Positions 56,458 through 64,000 of a DNA stretch of 64,000 nucleotides are shown one piece after another. How positions within the stretch are numbered: the first letter of the stretch is position 1; each line of letters opens with the position of its first letter. The notes beneath the pieces are model-generated. The model was given only the letters and a program-made list of their open reading frames with translations. It was not told the origin of the DNA and made no database searches. The stretch comes from Sulfurospirillaceae bacterium (GTDB lineage: Bacteria; Campylobacterota; Campylobacteria; Campylobacterales; Sulfurospirillaceae), in NCBI GenBank assembly GCA_028684065.1, contig JAQUGO010000005.1, forward strand, positions 62,001 to 126,000. Direction: 5' to 3'. A program made the position numbers and the translations under genes.

Positions 56458-56508
56458 AAAAGTAATTTTTATTGGGCATAATAGTAGTTTAAAATATAAA
56501 GGATAGCA

Positions 56509-57723
56509 ATGGCAAGAGTTTTAATTATTGGAGCGGGTGGCGTTAGTCGTGTTGTGACCAAAAAGTGCGCGATGAATAGTGAAGTTTTCTCACATATCGT
56601 GTTAGCCAGTCGAACAAAATCAAAGTGTGATCAAATAGCCAATGAAATTAAAGAGTCTTTACATGTTGATATTGAAACCGCTGCGATTGATGCAGATGAT
56701 GTAAGCGCTTTGGTCGCTTTGATTGAAAAAGTAAAACCTGCATTAGTGCTTAATATTGCGTTGCCGTATCAAGATTTAACCATAATGGATGCGTGTATCA
56801 AAACAAAAGTACCTTATCTTGACACTGCAAACTATGAACATCCAGACCTTGCAAAATTCGAGTATAAAGAGCAGTGGGCCCGTGATAATGCTTTTAAAGA
56901 TGCAGGAATTATGGCGCTTCTTGGTAGTGGCTTTGACCCAGGTGTAACCAATGTTTTTTGTGCATATGCACAGCAGTATCTTTTTGACAGCATCGAAAGT
57001 ATTGATATTTTAGATTGTAATGCAGGAGATCACGGCTATGCCTTTGCGACGAATTTTAATCCCGAAATCAACCTTCGAGAAGTGAGTTCTAAAGGGCGTT
57101 ATTGGGAAAATGGAAAGTGGATTGAGACGGAACCCGTTTCGGTTAAAATGGTTTGGGATTATCCAGAAGTTGGACCGAAAGACAGTTATTTGCTGTACCA
57201 CGAAGAGTTAGAATCTTTGGTTCAAAACATCAAAGGGCTTAAACGTATTCGCTTCTTTATGACCTTTGGGCAAAGCTACCTCACACATATGAAATGTTTG
57301 GAAAATGTGGGAATGCTTCGCATTGATGAAGTAGAACACAAAGGGATGAAAATCGTACCGATGGAATTTCTAAAAACCCTTCTTCCCGATCCCGCAAGTT
57401 TAGGAGCACGTACCGTAGGTTTTACGAATATCGGTTGTGTTTTTGAAGGTATAAAAGATGGCCAAAAACGAAAAATCTATATCTATAATGTGTGTGATCA
57501 TCAAGAATGCTACCGTGAAACCGGCGCTCAAGCAGTGAGTTACACGACAGGTGTGCCTGCAATGATTGGTGCAAAAATGATGTTAGAGGGTAAATGGTCT
57601 GGTAAGGGTGTATTCAATATGGAACAATTCGACGCTAAGCCTTTTATGGATGAGCTCAATACACAAGGGCTTCCTTGGAAAATTATCGAAATGAAACCCG
57701 AAGAGACATACGAAGTTAAATAG
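56509..57723 (+). CDS. Carboxynorspermidine synthase/saccharopine dehydrogenase family
   Basis: RVLIIGAGGVSRVVTKKCA, LASRTKSKCDQIANEIK, LLGSGFDPGVTNVFCAYA. Confidence 0.9.
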   Translation: MARVLIIGAGGVSRVVTKKCAMNSEVFSHIVLASRTKSKCDQIANEIKESLHVDIETAAIDADDVSALVALIEKVKPALVLNIALPYQDLTIMDACIKTKVPYLDTANYEHPDLAKFEYKEQWARDNAFKDAGIMALLGSGFDPGVTNVFCAYAQQYLFDSIESIDILDCNAGDHGYAFATNFNPEINLREVSSKGRYWENGKWIETEPVSVKMVWDYPEVGPKDSYLLYHEELESLVQNIKGLKRIRFFMTFGQSYLTHMKCLENVGMLRIDEVEHKGMKIVPMEFLKTLLPDPASLGARTVGFTNIGCVFEGIKDGQKRKIYIYNVCDHQECYRETGAQAVSYTTGVPAMIGAKMMLEGKWSGKGVFNMEQFDAKPFMDELNTQGLPWKIIEMKPEETYEVK

Positions 57724-57867
57724 GGCTTTCAAAAAAGAGGTTTGTGATAATCCTATCTCAAGAAGAGTTATCCACGATAGGTGCCCCAAAGCTTTGCTTT
57801 GACCCAACGGGATAAATTCTTTCGTACGGATTACACAAACCCCTTTCTTTACATGTAAAGGATTACC

Positions 57868-58206
57868 ATGTCAAAAAAAGCTAAAATTCTCTGGACAACC
57901 GACAACAAAGAAACCGCCTTGCATATGGTCTGCCTTTATGCGCACAACGCCATTTTAAAAGGTTGGATGGATGAGGTTGAAGTCCTTGTTTGGGGCGCCT
58001 CACAACGACTTATTGCTGAAGATGCAGAGGTGCGAGCTAAAGTTGAAGCAATGATAAAAGATGGTGTAAAAGTCGTTGCATGTCTTAAATGTGCTGATAC
58101 AATGGCGATAACTGACCCGTTGCAAACTTGCGGTATTGATGTTTTTTATACAGGCGAATTTTTAAGTGCATGGATAAATTCGGGTGAAACAGTTATTAGT
58201 GTATGA
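57868..58206 (+). CDS. DsrE-family protein
   Basis: VEVLVWGASQRLIAEDAEVRAKVEAMIKDGVKVVACLKCADTMA. Confidence 0.75.
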   Translation: MSKKAKILWTTDNKETALHMVCLYAHNAILKGWMDEVEVLVWGASQRLIAEDAEVRAKVEAMIKDGVKVVACLKCADTMAITDPLQTCGIDVFYTGEFLSAWINSGETVISV

Positions 58207-59030
58207 GAACGATTTTAATCACAGGCTGTTCTAGCGGTATCGGTGAATACTGCGCTAAAGCCTTACATGTAAACCCAAAATACCAAGTATTTGCTACATG
58301 TAGAAAAGAAGAAGATGTTCAAAAGCTCCAAGCCGAAGGGCTTAATGCTTTTAAACTTGACTTGTGTGATACCCAAAGTATGCACGATGCGCTTTCGTGG
58401 ATGCTTTCTCAAACACAAGGGCGCATCGATGTTCTGTTCAATAATGCCGCTTATGGGCAACCTGGTGCTGTAGAAGATTTACGGCGTGATGTTTTACGTG
58501 AACAATTTGAAACGAATGTTTTTGGAACACAAGAACTTACCAATCTTATTATTCCTTACATGCGACAACAAAAAAGCGGTCGTATCATTTACAATAGCTC
58601 TATCCTTGGCTTTGTAGCGATGAGCTACAGAGGCGCTTATAATGCGAGTAAATTTGCCATTGAAGGCTTAGCGGATACACTCAGACTAGAACTTTATGGA
58701 AGTGGTGTGGATGTCATTTTAATAGAGCCAGGACCTATCCGAAGTAATTTTCGCAAAAATGCACTCTCCAAATTTTTAGAACACATTGATTATCAACATT
58801 CGGCACATTACGCAATTTATACTCAAACGTTAAAGCGTCTTCAAAAAGAAGGTGATACCCCTTTTACCCTAGGGTCAGAAGCAGTTTTGGACGTTCTTCT
58901 CAAAGCTATGGAATCCAAAAGACCAAAAGCAAGATATGCAGTAACTTTTCCTACGAAACTTTTTAAGGTGCTAAAACGTATTTTACCTACGTATATTATG
59001 GATGTTATCGTGCGAAAAGTTGGAGGGTAG
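58203..59030 (+). CDS. Short-chain dehydrogenase/reductase
   Basis: ILITGCSSGIGEYCAKAL, NNAAYG, YRGAYNASKFAIEGLADTLRLE. Confidence 0.92.
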   Translation: MRTILITGCSSGIGEYCAKALHVNPKYQVFATCRKEEDVQKLQAEGLNAFKLDLCDTQSMHDALSWMLSQTQGRIDVLFNNAAYGQPGAVEDLRRDVLREQFETNVFGTQELTNLIIPYMRQQKSGRIIYNSSILGFVAMSYRGAYNASKFAIEGLADTLRLELYGSGVDVILIEPGPIRSNFRKNALSKFLEHIDYQHSAHYAIYTQTLKRLQKEGDTPFTLGSEAVLDVLLKAMESKRPKARYAVTFPTKLFKVLKRILPTYIMDVIVRKVGG

Positions 59031-59049
59031 AGACCTCGAAAGAGGCCTC
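59029..59049. terminator. Hairpin between convergent SDR and MCP genes
   Basis: GAGACCTC-GAAA-GAGGCCTC followed by GTTT; one mismatch. Confidence 0.55.
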
Positions 59050-59054
59050 GTTTA

Positions 59055-61184
59055 TCAGGTTCTAAACTTATTGAGAATAGCGTTTAGTTTTTCGGTAATG
59101 CCATTGAGATGTTCACTGGCTCCTGCGATTTCTTCAACACTACGAGTATTATCAGTTGAGAGGGTATTAATTTCTTCAATTTTAGCAACGATATTATCAA
59201 TTTTATGACCTGTTTGAACATAGTCCGTAACCGTTTTATCATTCAAATTGGTGACGATATTCATCATATCAACAGTCGTGTTAATTTTAATTTCTACCTC
59301 TTTTGCGATGGATGTTAGTTCTTGAACTTCAGCAGAATTACGATTCATCTGATCACTGCTATCACTAATTGCTTGAACAATGACATTGATGGTTGCATTG
59401 ATTTCTACTAGACTTTTTTGTGTGCGTTCTGCAAGTTTTCTCACTTCATCGGCTACAACAGCAAACCCACGACCATGTTCTCCAGCACGTGCTGCTTCAA
59501 TGGCTGCATTCAATGCTAAAAGGTTCGTTTGATCCGCAATATCACTGATGACAGTTAGAACACTTTTCACTTGTTCTGCATCATTACTAAGTTGTTGGAT
59601 ACGGTGTGCTAGTTCCATTTCTGTGGCTGCACTACTTTCAACTTTACTACCCAACTCTTGGATAAAGTGACGTGCACCTTGTAGCTCTTTATTAGCTTTA
59701 AGAACTTCATCTTTAGATTTTTTGGCCTCTTCAACAGAGTCAACAATTTCTTGTTTGATAATGTGTGACATAGAAGTTGCTTGCGTAATGATATTGGTGG
59801 ATGATTCTACGCGTTTACCAACCTCAAGTGTCGTTACTGAGAGCTCATGGGCGATAGAAGCATTTTCACTGCTGGTGGTTTTTGCTAACGCAATCGTTGA
59901 GCGAACTTTTTCAATAAAATTGTTAATTTCATGCGAAGCATTGCCAATTTCATCATGACTGGTAATATCCAATTTTTTGGTTAAGTCACCATCACCTTCA
60001 GCTAAGTTATAGGCTTTATCTTTGAGGTTAATCAAAGGTGCTACGACCATATGGTTGAGAAGAAAATAGATAACCGCTACAGCCAATAATGCTACTAATG
60101 AGCCATAAAGCATCACTTGTTTCATCATATATGAAATATTACCTGAGATATGCTCTTTTTGAGTTTTTGTAAAAGCGGCAATACCATCAAGATAAACACC
60201 TGATACAATAATCCAATCCCACTCTTTAAAGTATTTAGCATAAGCTATTTTATCTTCATTCTGCTTGCTAATAGGGTGTTTCCAATTGTATATTACAAAA
60301 GCACCTTCTGCTATATTTTTGACAGGAGCTTCAAGTAACTCTTTTCTAAAAGGTCTATCTTTAGCATCTTTTTCATCTGCCTTGATGACTTTTCCTCTTT
60401 TAGTAGGCTCTGCACCATGAAAAGCGTATTCGTAACCGCCTTTATCATTCTTCTTCATAGCGTAAAAATAGCCATCTTCGGCATAGCGAAGTTTTTCTAA
60501 AACTTTAATGGCCTCATTTTGATAAAATTCTTTAATGCTTGAAGCATAATCACCTGTTCCAAAAACAACATCTAAAGGTTCGAAATAAAAGCTATAAGAA
60601 ATTTTAGGTTCGTCTTGTTTGGTTTTAGGGTTAGGATAGATAAATTTAGATAAGCCAGTACCATCTTTGGCAGCTTTGAGTAAATCGCGAATAAAGTAGG
60701 TTCCATCTTTATCTTTAGCATCAAAAAGATTTTTACCCACTAACGAAGGGTTAATGGCGTGCTGAACATTGACACCTTCTTTGGTATAACCAAAGAAGTA
60801 ACCGATACCATTATTGTAGCGATACCCGTTGGCGACACTGAAAATAAGGGCTCGTAGTTCATCTTTAGAGAGTTTATCTTTATTGGTGGTATAAACATCA
60901 TCAATAATTTTCTTAAAAGCGAGGGCATCGTCTTTAACTTTTTGGCCTATATTTTTATCTAAAGTCATTTCATAAAAGGTTGAGATAGCTTTTTCTGCCA
61001 TTAAAGTGTAAGCTTTGAGCTCTTTCTTACTATTGTCCATAATAAGTGTTTCTTCATCTTGTAGTTGGACTTCTCCAAAGGTACTTGTTTCATAGTTGGT
61101 AATCAGTAGGGATACTCCAGATACAAGCATAATAGATACAATGAAAAGAATAAGTGTTTTAATCTTGATACTTAACGTATTCAT
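59055..61184 (-). CDS. Methyl-accepting chemotaxis protein with Cache-type sensor region
   Basis: Two TMs; [24 protein letters not shown] periplasmic region; HAMP; hairpin [38 protein letters not shown]. Confidence 0.95.
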   Translation of the reverse strand: MNTLSIKIKTLILFIVSIMLVSGVSLLITNYETSTFGEVQLQDEETLIMDNSKKELKAYTLMAEKAISTFYEMTLDKNIGQKVKDDALAFKKIIDDVYTTNKDKLSKDELRALIFSVANGYRYNNGIGYFFGYTKEGVNVQHAINPSLVGKNLFDAKDKDGTYFIRDLLKAAKDGTGLSKFIYPNPKTKQDEPKISYSFYFEPLDVVFGTGDYASSIKEFYQNEAIKVLEKLRYAEDGYFYAMKKNDKGGYEYAFHGAEPTKRGKVIKADEKDAKDRPFRKELLEAPVKNIAEGAFVIYNWKHPISKQNEDKIAYAKYFKEWDWIIVSGVYLDGIAAFTKTQKEHISGNISYMMKQVMLYGSLVALLAVAVIYFLLNHMVVAPLINLKDKAYNLAEGDGDLTKKLDITSHDEIGNASHEINNFIEKVRSTIALAKTTSSENASIAHELSVTTLEVGKRVESSTNIITQATSMSHIIKQEIVDSVEEAKKSKDEVLKANKELQGARHFIQELGSKVESSAATEMELAHRIQQLSNDAEQVKSVLTVISDIADQTNLLALNAAIEAARAGEHGRGFAVVADEVRKLAERTQKSLVEINATINVIVQAISDSSDQMNRNSAEVQELTSIAKEVEIKINTTVDMMNIVTNLNDKTVTDYVQTGHKIDNIVAKIEEINTLSTDNTRSVEEIAGASEHLNGITEKLNAILNKFRT

Positions 61185-61219
61185 ATATTTAATAACTCCT
61201 TGAATGTTTTAACTCGAAA

Positions 61220-61933
61220 TTACGCAGAGACGAATTGTCGCGTATTTTTAACTTCTTGTAAAATGAAGTTATTAGGAGTAGTGATATTATAGCGAAATAT
61301 ATAGCCAGCATCGACAATGGTATCAATGCAATCATAAGGGATTTTTTGACGTAAACGTCGTATAAGAGAGCGTATGGAATCAAGGCTCGCGCCTTCACCT
61401 TCCCAAACAACAGATTTGATAGTTTCAAAAGAAACAAGAGTGTTTTTATTGCTAAAGAGGATATTGAAAAGTAAGCTTTCTTTGCGAGAAAAATGTTTTT
61501 CTGTCGTTCCTATTTGCAGCATATTCGTTCTAAAATTGAATTGGCATTTGGCATTTAAGCGTACAACATCATTACGAATATGACACAATTTTTCAATTTT
61601 GGCTTCTAGTTCATCCATCGAGAAAGGTTTCTTGATAAAATCACTACATCCATACATGTAAGCGTTTTTAAGTAGTTTTAATTCACACTCCTCATGTACG
61701 TTCATCATGATAACAGGAGTTTCTGGGTAATAAGCACGAATTTTTTGAAGTATATCCATACTTTGTGAGGCATGTGTATTCAGCGATAAGATAAAACAGG
61801 TATATCCTTCATCAATGGCTTCAAGCGCCTCTTTTTCATCTACAAAGGCATCAATTTTATAACCTTTTGCAGTAAGTTTTTTAATAATAGCAGTATGAAT
61901 ATAAAAATTATTTTCTAAGAGCAAGATCCTCAT
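61220..61933 (-). CDS. Orphan response-regulator-like protein with degenerate receiver and winged-helix-like output domain
   Basis: MRILLLENNFYIHTAIIKKL...CFILSLNTHASQSMDILQKIRAYYPETPVIMMN...DFIKKPFSMDELEAKI; C-terminal SLDSIRSLIRRLRQKIPYDCIDTIVDAGYIF. Confidence 0.85.
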   Translation of the reverse strand: MRILLLENNFYIHTAIIKKLTAKGYKIDAFVDEKEALEAIDEGYTCFILSLNTHASQSMDILQKIRAYYPETPVIMMNVHEECELKLLKNAYMYGCSDFIKKPFSMDELEAKIEKLCHIRNDVVRLNAKCQFNFRTNMLQIGTTEKHFSRKESLLFNILFSNKNTLVSFETIKSVVWEGEGASLDSIRSLIRRLRQKIPYDCIDTIVDAGYIFRYNITTPNNFILQEVKNTRQFVSA

Positions 61934-62053
61934 AATTAACCTTTATGTATAGTGGTTTCGTCAGCATTTTGCTTTATCGTAACATTAAAGTCTGTCTCAA
62001 ACCTTGCAAAGGCTTAGACCGATAATCTTTTGACAATAAATGCTATTGAGTTC

Positions 62054-62434
62054 TTAAAGAAGGATATTTTCTGTATCAAATTCAGTACCATTTTTAGTAT
62101 GTAGATTTTCATCCCACTCTTTTGCCCGAACTGTACGCGTACCTTCAAAATGACCTTTAGCCTCAATGATAAGCATAAAACTTTTGATAGTGCCATGCAG
62201 GTATCCATTGGCCATAATTTTTACAAGGTCACAATCAATTTCGCCATGGGTATTTCCTCGAATAAGCAGCGTTGGAGCGTTGATTGTGCCAGTAAATGTG
62301 GCTCCATGTTCTATGATAACGGTCTCAGAAGAGTGTATTTCCCCTTCCATGGTGCCATAAAGATGCAGTTCATTCTGCATTTTTAAAGTACCTTCGATGT
62401 GTGTTCCTGCAGCGATACGTGTTTGGCGAAGCAT
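62054..62434 (-). CDS. Bactofilin-family protein
   Basis: AAGTHIEGTLKMQNELHLYGTMEGEIHSSETVIIEHGATFTGTINAPTLLIRGNTHGEID beta-helical repeats. Confidence 0.88.
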   Translation of the reverse strand: MLRQTRIAAGTHIEGTLKMQNELHLYGTMEGEIHSSETVIIEHGATFTGTINAPTLLIRGNTHGEIDCDLVKIMANGYLHGTIKSFMLIIEAKGHFEGTRTVRAKEWDENLHTKNGTEFDTENILL

Positions 62435-62488
62435 TATAAAACCTTACAAGACATTTGGCCCAAAAGTGCCGTCGTCTGTCATTAAACT

Positions 62489-62520
62489 AAAGTAAGCTGA
62501 TACGTATACCAGCTTACTTT
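62489..62520 (-). terminator. Hairpin downstream of cstA-like gene
   Basis: AAAGTAAGCTG-atacgtatac-CAGCTTACTTT. Confidence 0.6.
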
Positions 62521-62543
62521 ATATTTTTACATGAGCACTCTAC

Positions 62544-64000
62544 TTAAGCAAGCGCTTCTTTTTTGCGTGAAAAATTTAACTTTAGTATGAAAAGGAAAAC
62601 AATAAGACCTGTTACAAGGCCACTGTTGACAGCGATACTATGGCTTAAGCCAAAAGGGAACTCTTTAGCGGTTAGAATATAGCCAACTAAAGTACCTGTG
62701 AGTAATGTTCCTGGAATAGCAGTCATCCAGATACTACGTCCGTGGTGGTAAAGATACGCTGTACCTGTCCAAAGAACAAAGGCTGCTAACATTTGATTTG
62801 AGAATGTAAAGTATTTCCAAATGGCAGCAAAACCAATTTGTGTGATAAAGAAAGCAATAATAAAAATAGGAACTGAAATCATCAATCTGTTTTTAGTGGC
62901 AATTTGTGAGATATTAAATCTATCTGCAATGGTTAAACGAATTGCACGGAATGCTGTATCACCTGATGTGATAGGAGCAGCGATAACACCTAAAATCGCT
63001 AATAATCCACCAAAGACACCAAGATAACCAACCGTAATTTCATTAACCACTAAACCTGGTCCACCTTTTGCAAGAACAGCACTTAAACCTTGGATGCCAT
63101 CAGGGAAATATGCCATACCAACACTTGCCCAAATCATAGCAATAACTGCTTCAGTAATCATCGCACCGTAAAATACTGTACGACCTTTGCTTTCTGATTT
63201 AAGAGTACGTGCCATTAATGGAGATTGTGTTGCGTGGAAACCACTAAGTGCCCCACAACTAATAGTAAAGAAAAGTCCTGGCCAAATAGCAAGTCCCTTA
63301 GGATGCGCAAAATCAGCCCAACTGGTAATCTCTGGAATGGCGAGACCGTGGAATAACATGGCTCCTGCAACACCAAATGCCATAAACATTAGTACCGCAC
63401 CAAAGAAAGGATAGAATCGGCCAATGATTTTATCAATTGGAAAAATAGTAGAAGCAAAATAGTAAGCAAAAATAGCAGCAATCCAAAATGTTTTACTTGC
63501 AAACATTGTACCTGCAAATACACCAGGGCCACCTGTTTCAAATGTCAAGTTAGCCATCAATGCTGCAGGGCCTACGATAAAGACAACACCTACGAATAAA
63601 AGAAGCATAATACTGACAAAAAGCATTGCATAACGACTGGTCTCACCAAGGTATTCTCCAGTCAACTCTGGAAGACTTTTACCTTTATTGCGTACAGACA
63701 TCATACCTGCCATATAATCGTGAACGCCACCAGCAAAGATTGAACCTAAAATAATCCAGAAAAAAGCAACGGGTCCATAAAGGGCACCCATGATTGGTCC
63801 ATAAATTGGTCCAAGTCCAGCAATATTTAGAAATTGGATAAGAAAGACTTTTCCTGTACTCATAGGTACAAAGTCAACACCATCAGCTTGAGTAGTTGCA
63901 GGTGTTGGGCGGCTATCGTCCATGCCAAATGTTTTTTCGACATATTTACCATAAGTAAAATAAGCAACGACCAGTAAAACCAGTGCACAAAGGAATGTAA
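62544..64000 (-). CDS. cstA: CstA-family carbon starvation/peptide or pyruvate transporter; N-terminus beyond window
   Basis: GKVFLIQFLNIAGLGPIYGPIMGALYGPVAFFWIILGSIFAGGVHDY; upstream in frame ...AYFTYGKYVEKTFGMDDSRPTPA continues to window end, so the ORF-track start at 63923 is internal. Confidence 0.93.
   Translation of the reverse strand, partial: TFLCALVLLVVAYFTYGKYVEKTFGMDDSRPTPATTQADGVDFVPMSTGKVFLIQFLNIAGLGPIYGPIMGALYGPVAFFWIILGSIFAGGVHDYMAGMMSVRNKGKSLPELTGEYLGETSRYAMLFVSIMLLLFVGVVFIVGPAALMANLTFETGGPGVFAGTMFASKTFWIAAIFAYYFASTIFPIDKIIGRFYPFFGAVLMFMAFGVAGAMLFHGLAIPEITSWADFAHPKGLAIWPGLFFTISCGALSGFHATQSPLMARTLKSESKGRTVFYGAMITEAVIAMIWASVGMAYFPDGIQGLSAVLAKGGPGLVVNEITVGYLGVFGGLLAILGVIAAPITSGDTAFRAIRLTIADRFNISQIATKNRLMISVPIFIIAFFITQIGFAAIWKYFTFSNQMLAAFVLWTGTAYLYHHGRSIWMTAIPGTLLTGTLVGYILTAKEFPFGLSHSIAVNSGLVTGLIVFLFILKLNFSRKKEALA

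Noticed and set aside
57732-57850. SRP 4.5S RNA or known riboswitch (TPP, SAM-I, cobalamin) at the structured intergenic element
   Set aside because: Lacks the GGAAG/AGCAG SRP core and the conserved cores of those riboswitches; kept only as an unclassified structured element.
63923-64000. ORF-track start of the CstA-like protein at 63923
   Set aside because: The frame continues upstream with a CstA-like TM segment (LLVVAYFTYGKYVEKTFGMDDSRPTPA), so the true start is outside the window.

Overview
This 64 kb window looks like an ordinary chromosomal segment of a Campylobacterota bacterium, most likely Sulfurospirillum-like; that assignment is inferred from gene content and protein style, with no database search. 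It is gene-dense. Two blocks match Campylobacter jejuni gene order as I recall it: upp-mez-gltX-SurA-like-accC-accB-dcd-(pse genes), and def-clpP-tig-folE-fliI. The main accessory-like region (about 7.7-20.3 kb) is a flagellin/flagellar glycosylation island. It holds a large flagellin with a repetitive central domain, a Maf-type DUF115 protein, a pse-associated methylase, pseI-pseH-formyltransferase-pseG-pseF-pseC-pseB, a FlaC-like short flagellin and a coupled methyltransferase. A five-tRNA cluster (Leu, Arg, Arg, His, Pro; all minus strand) lies at 37.37-37.87 kb. No CRISPR array, prophage, IS element or rRNA was seen.

Most noteworthy observations: (1) a dispersed palindrome TTACATGTAA (core ACATGT, often CTTTACATGTAAAG) occurs far more often than composition predicts, both at gene ends and inside genes, where it is mostly read as Leu-His-Val; (2) fliI is broken by a frameshift with a GTGA stop/start overlap; (3) the flagellin carries about 8 degenerate 'KAGSTLxxGTxLxAGSxxGG' repeats; (4) a formyltransferase-like gene is embedded in the pseudaminic acid operon; (5) an orphan response regulator has a degenerate receiver; (6) an unannotated, structured intergenic element lies at about 57.73-57.85 kb; (7) there is a Rof-like small protein and a divergent MreB paralogue coupled to terC. 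I did not find a clearly new multi-gene defence or metabolic system.
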